This document shows, in pieces, positions 1 to 6,503 of a stretch of DNA of 31,129 bases. The position numbers and the translations under genes were made by a program. The stretch is from an uncultured Eubacteriales bacterium (lineage in GTDB: Bacteria; Bacillota; Clostridia; Christensenellales; Aristaeellaceae), in contig UQEF01000025.1 in NCBI GenBank assembly GCA_900540045.1, positions 1-31,129 of the forward strand, read 5' to 3'. The notes under the pieces are model-generated. The model worked only from the letters and a program-made list of their open reading frames with translations, was not told the DNA's origin and ran no database searches. Numbering within the stretch: position 1 is the stretch's first letter; the number at the start of each line of letters is the position of its first letter.

Positions 1-250
1 TGAGGGCGGCTACGTCCTTGTCGTAAGCGGCCTCCCGCGCGGTGCGTTCCTGCGTGGCAGTAGGCGCGGGTGTCTGCCCGGCAGACAGGCTGGCACCTGG
101 CTCCGGCGCATCCGATGGCGCAGGCGCGGGCAGGCGCAGCCAAGCCAGCACGGCCGCCGCCGCGATCAATGCGGCCAGCAGGCCCCGGCGCAGCCATGGA
201 AACGTCCGTTTTTTGGTGCGTCCCTCCGGGGACGCTTTTTTTGCGTTCAT
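1..250 (-). CDS. spoIIIAH: SpoIIIAH, stage III sporulation protein AH (N-terminal part, cut by window edge)
   Basis: Only the first 83 codons are in the window; the gene runs off the left edge. The product starts with a basic stretch (KKASPEGRTKKR), then one membrane segment at about residues 19-42, then a proline/alanine-rich linker and the start of a charged region (QERTAREAAYDKDVAAL). SpoIIIAH of other spore formers has the same single-pass plan: its extracytoplasmic ring-building domain pairs with forespore SpoIIQ to form the channel between the two cells. The identification rests mainly on position as the last gene of the spoIIIA operon. The ATG at 250-248 overlaps the TGA of spoIIIAG in an ATGA and follows a GGAGGAGGAAGG ribosome binding site, so translation is probably coupled. 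Confidence 0.85.
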   Translation of the reverse strand, partial: MNAKKASPEGRTKKRTFPWLRRGLLAALIAAAAVLAWLRLPAPAPSDAPEPGASLSAGQTPAPTATQERTAREAAYDKDVAAL

Positions 251-609
251 CGGCCTTCCTCCTCCATTACAAATACATCTACGGCGCTTTCGGGCAGGCC
301 CAGGAGCGTTCGCACCGCTCGGATCAGCGACAGCCGAACCGACAGGTCATCCGCTCCTTCGGCCACCACCACCGCGCCCGTGGGGCCTGTCGTACGCGCG
401 CCGAGGGCGTCTGTCTCCCCGCCGTAAAACAGCGCTACCTCTACCTTGCCCGCGCCCGCCATCGCACCCAGCACCTCCGCGATCCGCTGTTCCTCCTGGC
501 TGGCCATGCCCTTATCCCCGCCGCCGCCCATAAGCAGCAGCACCGCCACCAGCAGCGCCGCCGCCAGCCAGGGAAGCATTTTGGGCTCCATCAAGCGCTT
601 GAGGTTCAT
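247..609 (-). CDS. spoIIIAG: SpoIIIAG, stage III sporulation protein AG (short form, 120 aa)
   Basis: This is the ring-forming component of the SpoIIIA-SpoIIQ channel in the mother-cell membrane around the forespore. One membrane segment lies at about residues 12-28. The extracytoplasmic part has the family pattern: an N-terminal RIAEVLGAMAGAGKVEVAL element, then AVVVAEGADDLSVRLSL and AVRTLLGLPESAVDVFVM. These form the two halves of the ring-building fold. The B. subtilis protein is roughly 230 residues; here the stretch joining the two halves is only about 15 residues (GGETDALGARTTGPTG), so the large insertion that forms the beta-triangle is absent. No frameshift is visible and both ends match the family, so this looks like a real short form. 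It is coupled by ATGA overlaps to spoIIIAF upstream and spoIIIAH downstream. Confidence 0.92.
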   Translation of the reverse strand: MNLKRLMEPKMLPWLAAALLVAVLLLMGGGGDKGMASQEEQRIAEVLGAMAGAGKVEVALFYGGETDALGARTTGPTGAVVVAEGADDLSVRLSLIRAVRTLLGLPESAVDVFVMEEEGR

Positions 610-1076
610 GGGCCGCTCGCCTCGTATTCTTTCAGAAGCACCCGTTCCACCGGCACGGCCAGCTCATCGGCGATGGTCCGGGCTACCTCCTCCGCGTCCA
701 AAAGAGGCGCTTCCCCGGGCGTAAGCCACAGGTCGATGTGATCTACCGCTCCCTCCATCGTGAGATACACGGCGGCGCGCGCCTCATAGCCCGCCCGGCG
801 CGCCAGCCGCACACAATACCCCTCCGCCTGGTTGGCTGCCGCGCTCAGCGCCGCGCGCGCATAGCTGTCCCCTCCGGCAGACGCGTCCGCGGCGGCGGGC
901 AGCGCGCTTTCCAGCTGAATATCCATCAGGCTGCCCAGGCCCGACACCAGCGCAGCCATCACCAGCACGCTCACCGTCATGCGCGCCATCTTTTGCAGTC
1001 TTCCTTCCGGGAGCAGCAGCTCCGAAAGCGACCACAGCACCGACAACACCGCCAGCTGCCTGACAAACGCATCCAT
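606..1076 (-). CDS. spoIIIAF: SpoIIIAF, stage III sporulation protein AF
   Basis: This is a mother-cell membrane component of the SpoIIIA channel. The N-terminus carries two membrane segments (about residues 5-23 and 32-50) around the LLPEGRLQKMARMTVSVLVMAAL motif region typical of the family. A soluble ring-building-like domain follows (YCVRLARRAGYEARAAVYLTMEGAVDHIDLWL), ending in the VARTIADELAVPVERVLL pattern. At 156 residues it is shorter than the roughly 200 of B. subtilis. I chose the ATG at 1076-1074, which has GAGGTGA 7 nt upstream. A GTG at 1085 would add three residues and overlap the spoIIIAE stop. The stop overlaps the spoIIIAG start in an ATGA. Confidence 0.93.
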   Translation of the reverse strand: MDAFVRQLAVLSVLWSLSELLLPEGRLQKMARMTVSVLVMAALVSGLGSLMDIQLESALPAAADASAGGDSYARAALSAAANQAEGYCVRLARRAGYEARAAVYLTMEGAVDHIDLWLTPGEAPLLDAEEVARTIADELAVPVERVLLKEYEASGP

Positions 1077-1081
1077 CCCCC

Positions 1082-2224
1082 TCACCTCAACATCACGGTC
1101 AGATTGGCCACCGTAAGCAGCTGTGCCACCAGCAGCAGAAACATTGCCCCCACGCTGAGCTGGATGATGAACAGCAGTGAAAACACCTCCGCATAATCCC
1201 CCATGCCGCGTGCGAGCGGGCTGTCGCCGATGGGCTGCAAAAGGGCCGAAGCCGCCCGGTAGAGAAACATGGTCACCACCGTGCGAAGCAGCGGCGCAGC
1301 CAGCGCGCCCAGCAGCAGGATCAGTCCCAGCACGCCCACGGCGTTCTGCACGATGAGCGAGCAGCCCACCAGCGTATCCACCGTGTCGGCAAACATGCCG
1401 CCCACGATGGGAATAAAGTTATCCATGGCGTACTTGGCGGTGCGGATACTCACGCCATCCACCGCCGCCGCGCTTACGCCCTGTACCGTCATCACCCCGA
1501 TGAACACCGTGAATCCAAAGCCCAGCGTCCACTCCGCCACCTGGCGCAGAAGGCGCCGCAGCCGCGATATGCGAAGCCCGTCGCTGAGACTCCCCACCAT
1601 GGTGAGCACCGCCACGCTGACCGCAAAGGGCAGCGTGACATGGCTGATCAGCGTGGTCATGGAACCGGCCGCAGCCATCACCGCCGGCTGATAAAAAGCC
1701 GAGCTGGCCGTGCCGCCCACCGCCGCCAGCAGCGTAACCATCAGCGGGAAGATGGCCTGCATCATCTCTGACATGCGGCCTACGCTCTCCTCCGCCAGGG
1801 CCACGTGCTCGCGCAAGTCCACAACGAGAAACGCCATCGTCATGATCAGTCCCGCGTAGCGCGCGGCTTTTCCGGCCGCCTTGCCCGGCGCGGCGATCAG
1901 CTCCGCCGCCGCCGCCAGCAGCGCAGGAACCAGCAGGCGCGTGATGCGCCACACGCTCCGGCGCAGCACGCCCGCCGCCTCGTCCATCAGCCAGCGCAGC
2001 GCCTCGTCCGCGGTGAGCGCCGCCTGCCCGCTGGCAAGCCGGGTGATAACCTGCTCCACGCCGCCCTCCAGCCAGGGCACATCCTCCGCCGCGGCGGCCA
2101 GGGCATCCAGATCCAGCGTGCCTACCACCTCGATGAGGCCCTCGCTCACCGTCTGGGCCAGCGCGGGGGCGGGCAGCAACAGAGCCGCCAGCAAAGCCGC
2201 CAGCAGCGCGGTCTTTCTTCTCAT
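1082..2224 (-). CDS. spoIIIAE: SpoIIIAE, stage III sporulation protein AE
   Basis: This is the large polytopic membrane subunit of the SpoIIIA apparatus, 380 residues, close to the usual length of about 400. It begins with a signal peptide (RRK, then a leucine/alanine core, ending ALAQ at about residue 24). A short soluble part follows, then a series of membrane segments from about residue 100 to the C-terminus. Recognisable family stretches are AGKAARYAGLIMTMAFLVV, VGGTASSAFYQPAVMAAAG, RTAKYAMDNFIPIVGGMFADT and the C-terminal FSLLFIIQLSVGAMFL. The ATG at 2224 overlaps the spoIIIAD TGA (ATGA). An open frame extends upstream to 2290, but it lies inside spoIIIAD and precedes the signal peptide, so I did not use it. 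Confidence 0.96.
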   Translation of the reverse strand: MRRKTALLAALLAALLLPAPALAQTVSEGLIEVVGTLDLDALAAAAEDVPWLEGGVEQVITRLASGQAALTADEALRWLMDEAAGVLRRSVWRITRLLVPALLAAAAELIAAPGKAAGKAARYAGLIMTMAFLVVDLREHVALAEESVGRMSEMMQAIFPLMVTLLAAVGGTASSAFYQPAVMAAAGSMTTLISHVTLPFAVSVAVLTMVGSLSDGLRISRLRRLLRQVAEWTLGFGFTVFIGVMTVQGVSAAAVDGVSIRTAKYAMDNFIPIVGGMFADTVDTLVGCSLIVQNAVGVLGLILLLGALAAPLLRTVVTMFLYRAASALLQPIGDSPLARGMGDYAEVFSLLFIIQLSVGAMFLLLVAQLLTVANLTVMLR

Positions 2225-2607
2225 GGCGTCAGCTCCAGAATCATTTCCAAAAGGCTCAGCAGCATGGGCGCGGTAAGGGTAAACACGCACAGCTTCCCCA
2301 CCAGGCCCACTTTGAGCGCCAGTCCTCCCTCGCCCAGGTCCTGGCAGGTCTGGGCGGCCAGCTCGGCCACATAGCTCACGCCCAGCACCTTGACCAGCGT
2401 GTTCAAGTATCCCTCCTCAATGCCTGCCATCCCTGTAAGGCGGGCAAAGACCTCCCGCACGTCCGCAAGCTGCTCCAGCGCGGCCAACAGCAGCATGACC
2501 CCTGCCGCCGCCGCGCACAGCCCGCCCAACTGCGGCTGCTGCTGGCGCACCAGAAGGCACAACACCGCCGCCGTCACCGCAAGGCCCATCCATTGCCAGA
2601 ATGCCAT
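2221..2607 (-). CDS. spoIIIAD: SpoIIIAD, stage III sporulation protein AD
   Basis: Small membrane protein of the SpoIIIA complex: 128 residues, close to the usual size of about 130. Membrane segments lie at about residues 4-20, 29-46 and 100-122. The central family motif YLNTLVKVLGVSYVAELAAQTCQDLGE is seen at about residues 67-93. Its start is 3 nt after the spoIIIAC stop, and its TGA overlaps the spoIIIAE ATG. SpoIIIAC and SpoIIIAD are related proteins and act together in the mother-cell membrane. Confidence 0.96.
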   Translation of the reverse strand: MAFWQWMGLAVTAAVLCLLVRQQQPQLGGLCAAAAGVMLLLAALEQLADVREVFARLTGMAGIEEGYLNTLVKVLGVSYVAELAAQTCQDLGEGGLALKVGLVGKLCVFTLTAPMLLSLLEMILELTP

Positions 2608-2610
2608 GGC

Positions 2611-2811
2611 CTAGTACAGCGCAAAGATGCTTTGCAGGCTGGAAAAGAGATCGGCCACCAGATCCACCACCAGAAACAGCGCGATCACCAGTCCCACCAC
2701 CGTCACCAGCGTGCTCAGCTCCTCACGCCCCGCGCGCGTGAGCACCTGGCACAAAACCGCCACCACCACGCCCAGACCCGCCAGCTTAAAGAGCAGATCA
2801 ATCTGGACCAT
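2611..2811 (-). CDS. spoIIIAC: SpoIIIAC, stage III sporulation protein AC
   Basis: A 66-residue, two-pass membrane protein with the family pattern: an N-terminal hydrophobic LLFKLAGLGVVVAVLCQVL, the REELSTLVTVVGLVIALFLVV segment and a C-terminal DLFSSLQSIF. This is essentially the normal length. The GAGGGAGG ribosome binding site lies in the 21-nt gap after spoIIIAB, the largest gap inside the operon. It works with SpoIIIAD in the channel complex. Confidence 0.96.
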   Translation of the reverse strand: MVQIDLLFKLAGLGVVVAVLCQVLTRAGREELSTLVTVVGLVIALFLVVDLVADLFSSLQSIFALY

Positions 2812-2832
2812 CGTTTCGCCTCCCTCTTTGCG

Positions 2833-3360
2833 CTACCACAGCGCGATGCCTGCCATCAGCCCCAGCAGCAGCCCCAGGCGCATCACCAGCCCGCCGCCTT
2901 TTTCCGCCTCGCGCCGCGCATCCTCCTCCAGGGGGCGCAGCCGTCTCAAGCACGCGGCGGCAGCCTGCGCGCGCATGGCGGCGGTCCCGCTTCCCAGCTG
3001 CAAAAACAGCGCGCGCATGGCCTCGCGCTCCTCGGCCTTTTCCCAGGGGATGGGGATCTGCGCGCACGCCTGCGCATACGCGTCGCCCAATCCCAGCAGC
3101 GGCTCCTGCGCCAGCGCGTGCGCCACCCAGAGCAGCCTGCGCGACACCTGCTCGCCCCCCGAACCGGTAGGTGCATAGTGCGCGCACTGGCACAGAAGCT
3201 CCGTCAGGCCCATGCGCTCCTGTTCCAGCATCAGCCGCAGGCTGGCCACCACGTCCAGCCGCGCGCGCAGCGTGTGTAGCCGCCTGAGCCTGCGGTCCCG
3301 AAGCCAGCTGCCCGCCGCCGTGCCCGCCAGCAGGCAGCACAGCGCGCCCGCCGCGCCCAT
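2833..3360 (-). CDS. spoIIIAB: SpoIIIAB, stage III sporulation protein AB
   Basis: A 175-residue membrane-anchored component of the SpoIIIA complex with the family's usual length. An N-terminal hydrophobic segment (about residues 2-18) precedes RDRRLRRLHTLRARLDVVASLRLMLEQERMGLTELL, which matches the family pattern of a basic linker followed by a long helix. A C-terminal hydrophobic helix (LGLLLGLMAGIALW) ends the protein. The family resembles T2SS/T4P F-type inner-membrane proteins, which fits a partnership with the SpoIIIAA ATPase. The ATG at 3360 overlaps the spoIIIAA TGA. An in-frame extension to 3399 lies within spoIIIAA and is unlikely. Confidence 0.95.
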   Translation of the reverse strand: MGAAGALCCLLAGTAAGSWLRDRRLRRLHTLRARLDVVASLRLMLEQERMGLTELLCQCAHYAPTGSGGEQVSRRLLWVAHALAQEPLLGLGDAYAQACAQIPIPWEKAEEREAMRALFLQLGSGTAAMRAQAAAACLRRLRPLEEDARREAEKGGGLVMRLGLLLGLMAGIALW

Positions 3361-4265
3361 CACGGGGCCGTCTCCAGCGGACGAAGCTGCTCGTCGCACA
3401 CGGCGCGCACGCAGCCCACCTCATTTTCATCCAGCAGCGCATAGCGGTCAAAGACGCGGTTCTGTGCCAGATGGTAGAGGATTCCCCGCGACAGGGCCGC
3501 CTGCAGGTCGCGTCCGTGCAGCGTGGCCAGCACGCTCACGCCGCTGCGCGCCGCGTCCAGCACGGACTGCGCATCCATCGCGCCGCCCAGCTCGTCCGTG
3601 ACGAGCGCCTGAGGCGACATGGCGCGCAGCATCCACCGAAGGCCCGCCTCCTTGGCGCACCCGTCCAGCACGTCGGTATTGGGCCCCACATCCAGCTGCG
3701 GCACCCCTCCGCTCATGGCGGCGATTTCGCTGCGCTCGTCCACCACGCACATGCGCGCGCCCCGCTCGGACAGGCGGCGGCAGGCATCCCGCAGCATGGT
3801 GGTCTTGCCCATGCCGGGAAGGCCCACGATGAGCAGGCTGCGCACACGGCCCTGCTCGTCCCACAGATGGGGCATGAGCGCATCCGCCGCGCCGCGCCAT
3901 TGGCCTGCCACGCGAAGGCACAGAGAGCTGATATCGCGCAGTGCGCGCACGCTCTGCCCCTGAGCCACAACCCGGCCGCACAGGCCCATGCGGTGCCCGC
4001 CGCGCAAGGTGACAAATCCCTGTCGCTGCTCCTCGGCGCGCGCATAGAGGGCGTGTTCGCACAGCGCCTCGGCCATCTGCTCCACCTGCGGTTGGGTGGG
4101 GGTACAGGCGCAGGTGATTTCCCCTCCCGCAGTGAGGATGCGCACCTTTCCCCCCGCGCGCACGCGGATTTCCCGCACGCTGCCCTCCTGCTGCTGCATC
4201 AGCGCCCGCGCCACGGGCCTTGGCATGCAGCCGGTTAAAAAACTGATGGTTTCCTGCCAGGTCAT
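3360..4265 (-). CDS. spoIIIAA: SpoIIIAA, stage III sporulation protein AA (secretion-type ATPase)
   Basis: This is the cytoplasmic ATPase of the SpoIIIA channel, related to type II/IV secretion ATPases, and powers the mother-cell side of the complex. With the ATG at 4265 it has 301 residues, close to the B. subtilis length. Walker A is GLPGMGKTT at residues 148-156. The VVDERSEI strand with acidic residues D176/E177 and the later ALVTDELGG give the second acidic motif, and LATLHGRD resembles the His-box region. The 4265 start has a GGGAGG 9 nt upstream. An in-frame ATG at 4289 overlaps the stop of the upstream L,D-transpeptidase gene (ATGA) but has no ribosome binding site, so the start is uncertain by eight codons. 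Confidence 0.95.
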   Translation of the reverse strand: MTWQETISFLTGCMPRPVARALMQQQEGSVREIRVRAGGKVRILTAGGEITCACTPTQPQVEQMAEALCEHALYARAEEQRQGFVTLRGGHRMGLCGRVVAQGQSVRALRDISSLCLRVAGQWRGAADALMPHLWDEQGRVRSLLIVGLPGMGKTTMLRDACRRLSERGARMCVVDERSEIAAMSGGVPQLDVGPNTDVLDGCAKEAGLRWMLRAMSPQALVTDELGGAMDAQSVLDAARSGVSVLATLHGRDLQAALSRGILYHLAQNRVFDRYALLDENEVGCVRAVCDEQLRPLETAP

Positions 4266-4285
4266 GCCGCCATTCCTCCCATCCT

Positions 4286-5011
4286 TCATTCAAACAAAAT
4301 CAGGCCGATGGCCCGGTAAAACGCCTCGTCCACGGCATCGAGGGCGGGCAGGCCCAGATCCTTCCGTGCGCGGGTGACCGCCGCCTGCGTGCCCCTGCCA
4401 TAGATGCCGTCGGCCTGGCCCGTGTAATAGCCCAACACCGTAAGCCGGCGCTGCACGGCGGCCACGTGGCTGTTCCGGTCGCCGGGGATGAGGTAGCGCA
4501 GATAGCTGTCCAGCTGCCCGTAAGGCCCCCCCTGAATGACCACCTTCGCGCCGTTGGGCACCAGGCCGTAAAGCTCTTCGGAGTCACGCACATACATGCG
4601 GATACAGCCATGCGAAGCGTTGCTGCCGATGCTGCCGGGCTTGTTGGTGCCATGGATGCCAAATTGCCCCCACGGGACGTTCAGCCCCAAAAACCGCGTG
4701 CCGAAGCCTCCCAGATCGCCCGCAAAACGGCTGGTAACGCGAAAGGTGCCGATGGGCGAGGGCGTATCGCCCGTGCCTGTGGCCACGGCGTAGCGCTTTT
4801 TGACCTCCGTGCCCTCATAGAGGGTCAGGGACTTTTGCGGGATATCAATCCAGATCCAGGGGCCTTCCGGCACGTTGGCGCGTCGGGCGCGCTCCTGCGG
4901 GGTCAAACTGCCGCTCTCCCCGCCTGGCGGCGCGGCGGCCAGGCTCCCGGCCCCCGCCAGCAGCGCACAGAGCAACAGCGCTGCGACCGGCCGCTTCCAT
5001 GTTTTTGCCAT
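4286..5011 (-). CDS. Secreted L,D-transpeptidase (YkuD domain) with C-terminal peptidoglycan-binding domain
   Basis: Predicted extracytoplasmic enzyme that forms L,D cross-links or attaches groups to peptidoglycan stem peptides. Order of parts in the 241 residues: a Sec signal peptide (KTWKR, hydrophobic core to about residue 24, then AAA); a YkuD domain at about residues 52-175 with HGT (120-122) and the catalytic SHGCIRM motif (133-139, nucleophile Cys136); and a PG_binding_1-type domain at about 178-222 with the VQRRLTVLGYYTGQADGIYG pattern. I chose the ATG at 5011, preceded by GAAGGGGG; an in-frame TTG lies at 5041. The stop sits 20 nt before the chosen spoIIIAA start, and a sigma-E-like promoter lies just upstream, so this is probably the first gene of the spoIIIA transcript. 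A role in engulfment or cortex peptidoglycan is inference. Confidence 0.9.
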   Translation of the reverse strand: MAKTWKRPVAALLLCALLAGAGSLAAAPPGGESGSLTPQERARRANVPEGPWIWIDIPQKSLTLYEGTEVKKRYAVATGTGDTPSPIGTFRVTSRFAGDLGGFGTRFLGLNVPWGQFGIHGTNKPGSIGSNASHGCIRMYVRDSEELYGLVPNGAKVVIQGGPYGQLDSYLRYLIPGDRNSHVAAVQRRLTVLGYYTGQADGIYGRGTQAAVTRARKDLGLPALDAVDEAFYRAIGLILFE

Positions 5012-5040
5012 GCCCGCGCCCCCTTCGCTTTGGTCCTTCA

Positions 5041-5070
5041 ACCTTATGCGCCGTCTGTGAGCGATATGCC
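5041..5070 (-). promoter_or_regulatory. Candidate sigma-E (mother-cell) promoter for the ykuD-spoIIIA operon
   Basis: On the minus strand, GGCATATC (5070-5063) is followed after 14 bp by CATAAGGT (5048-5041). The sigma-E consensus is roughly GTCATATT, 13-15 bp, CATACAAT, so the upstream box matches at 6 of 8 and the downstream box at 5 of 8. No TTGACA/TATAAT pair is seen in this gap. The spoIIIA operon is sigma-E controlled in B. subtilis, so the match is in the expected place. It would start transcription about 20 nt before the L,D-transpeptidase ATG. Confidence 0.55.
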
Positions 5071-5095
5071 CTGCGCAGATGGATACGTTTCACAC

Positions 5096-5133
5096 AAAAA
5101 AGCGGCGCGCGCCTCAAAGGAAGCGTGCGCCGC
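5096..5133 (-). terminator. Rho-independent terminator after the DUF134-NifX gene
   Basis: The arms at 5102-5112 and 5123-5133 pair over 11 bp with one mismatch and a 10-nt loop. On the minus strand the hairpin is followed by six T (5101-5096). It lies 13 nt after the stop of the DUF134-NifX gene and separates it from the spoIIIA operon. Confidence 0.85.
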
Positions 5134-5146
5134 AAAGGAATCTGTT

Positions 5147-5944
5147 TTATTTGTCGCTGCAATGCCCGTGGCGGCAAGTATGTCCCTCGCCATGATGACC
5201 CTGTCCGCAATGACCTTCGCCGTGCGCATGGTCGTGATGATCGCAGCGTGCGTTGGGGTCGTAGGTCAGCTCGCCCCTGAGAAGCGCCTCCACCGCCGCG
5301 TCGGCCTCGCCTTTCACACCCCCGTAGAGGCGAATGCCCGCCTGCGCCAGCGCCTGCTGCGCACCCCCGCCGATGCCGCCGCATATCAGCGTATCCACGC
5401 CATGCGCTTTGAGCACCTGCGCCAGCGCGCCGTGACCTTCGCCCCCGGCGTCCACCACGGTCTGGGCGGTTACCTTTCCGTCCTCCACATCGTACAGCTT
5501 GAACTGTTCGGTATGTCCGAAATGCTGAAAGATCTGTCCGTTGTCATAGGTGACTGCAATTTTCATGATATTTTCCTCCTTATCGGTTTGACAGTTGCTC
5601 CACCGGCAGCGTCCACGGCAGCCCCATCCGGGACATTCCTGCGCCGAGGCGGCGCTGCACAGCTCATAGTCCCCGCCCTCAATCACCAGCGCGCGCCCGT
5701 TCACCAGGCATTGTGCCAGCTTGCGGCGGGCCGTCCCGTAGATGGCCTGCACGGTGGTGCGCGCTACGTTCATCTGCGCGGCGCACTGCTCCTGCGTCAG
5801 GCCTTCCAGGTCGATCAGACGGATGGTCTCAAACTCGTCCAGCCCCATGAGCACCTCCGGCTGGCCGTGCGCCTGCTCCGCCGGACCGAACCGCCCGCAG
5901 GACGGATGGCCACAGACACGCCTTCGCTTGCAGGGCCTTGGCAT
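5147..5944 (-). CDS. DUF134 (UPF0251) DNA-binding domain fused to a NifX/NifB-type iron-molybdenum-cofactor-binding domain
   Basis: The 265-residue protein has three parts. Residues 1 to about 100 are a UPF0251/DUF134 domain, a sigma-region-4-like helix-turn-helix (LDEFETIRLIDLEGLTQEQCAAQMNVARTTVQ, in pieces), with a basic Cys-containing N-terminus. About 101-126 is a cysteine-rich linker (CPGWGCRGRCRWSNC). From 127 on is a dinitrogenase iron-molybdenum cofactor domain (MKIAVTYDNGQIFQHFGHTEQFKLYDVEDGK, in pieces; later CGGIGGGAQQALAQAGI), ending in a His/Cys-rich tail from about residue 233. The two families are often neighbouring genes in Clostridia. Here they are one frame, but Met127 (5566-5564) has a perfect AAGGAGG 8 nt upstream, so a separate small cofactor-domain protein is probably also made. 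The ligand (Fe-S, Ni or other metal) is unknown. Confidence 0.88.
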   Translation of the reverse strand: MPRPCKRRRVCGHPSCGRFGPAEQAHGQPEVLMGLDEFETIRLIDLEGLTQEQCAAQMNVARTTVQAIYGTARRKLAQCLVNGRALVIEGGDYELCSAASAQECPGWGCRGRCRWSNCQTDKEENIMKIAVTYDNGQIFQHFGHTEQFKLYDVEDGKVTAQTVVDAGGEGHGALAQVLKAHGVDTLICGGIGGGAQQALAQAGIRLYGGVKGEADAAVEALLRGELTYDPNARCDHHDHAHGEGHCGQGHHGEGHTCRHGHCSDK

Positions 5945-5965
5945 GGCTTCGCCTCCTCAAAAATA

Positions 5966-6018
5966 ATTGACATATGCCATCAATGAGCAGAATACACCCA
6001 TTTCCGGCATATGTCAAT
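5966..6018 (-). promoter_or_regulatory. Promoter with perfect 13-bp inverted repeat (likely operator) for the DUF134-NifX gene
   Basis: The minus strand shows TTGACA (6017-6012), 17 bp, TATTCT (5994-5989), a good sigma-A promoter pointing at the gene starting at 5944. ATTGACATATGCC at 5966-5978 and its exact reverse complement at 6006-6018 form a 13-bp inverted repeat with a 27-bp spacer. One arm covers the -35 box; the other lies about 5-15 bp past the expected start site. Each arm holds the palindrome CATATG, so each could be a dimer site. This arrangement fits repression, perhaps by the DUF134 helix-turn-helix protein itself; that link is inference. Confidence 0.75.
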
Positions 6019-6038
6019 AACAATTTTCTGTTTTTCCA

Positions 6039-6503
6039 TCAGGGATGAAGCGCGGTTTTTCCGGCCCCATCCAGCATCTCTTCCAGCGCCAGCCGGAACG
6101 CCTCGTCCTGCTGCGGCCTGCGCTTGGGCGGCCCCTTCACGCGCCCGCCCGCCCGGCGCGCCCTGGCTGCCAGATGGCGCATGCTCAGCAGCGCGTCAAT
6201 GTTGCTTTCGTCATAGACGCGGCCGTTCTGGTCCAGCACACGGGCGGCGCGGGCCAGGCACAGCGCCGCCAGGCCATAGTCCTGCGTCACCACGATATCG
6301 CCCGGCTCAAGCAGATTGACCAGCCGGAGATCCGCACTGTCCGCGCCGCGGGCGACGGTGACGGTACGAGCGCCCTCGCGGCGCATCTCGTGCGCATCAT
6401 CGCACACCAGCAGCACTTCCACCCCGCGCGCCCTTGCCACGCGCAGGGCGATCTCTACCACCGGGCAGGCGTCCGCGTCTATCAGCAGGCGTGCGCCGTT
6501 CAC
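6039..6503 (-). CDS. YaiI/YqxD family protein (DUF188, UPF0178)
   Basis: The 154-residue protein has the family hallmarks: an N-terminal LLIDADACPVV (residues 6-16), a central DIVVTQDYGLAALCL, NGRVYDESNIDALLSMRHL, and a C-terminal basic KGPPKRRPQQDEAFRLALEEML. The fold is PIN-like with conserved acidic residues, so a nuclease-type activity has been suggested for the family, but the role is unknown. The start is a GTG at 6503 with AGGTGA 7 nt upstream; it overlaps the TGA of the upstream EEP gene (GTGA), so the two are translationally coupled and share the promoter at 7600-7628. Confidence 0.93.
   Translation of the reverse strand: MNGARLLIDADACPVVEIALRVARARGVEVLLVCDDAHEMRREGARTVTVARGADSADLRLVNLLEPGDIVVTQDYGLAALCLARAARVLDQNGRVYDESNIDALLSMRHLAARARRAGGRVKGPPKRRPQQDEAFRLALEEMLDGAGKTALHP

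Noticed and set aside
3448..4293. 281-codon alternative frame on the minus strand inside spoIIIAA
   Set aside because: SpoIIIAA is clear from Walker A and family motifs; the other frame has no domain.
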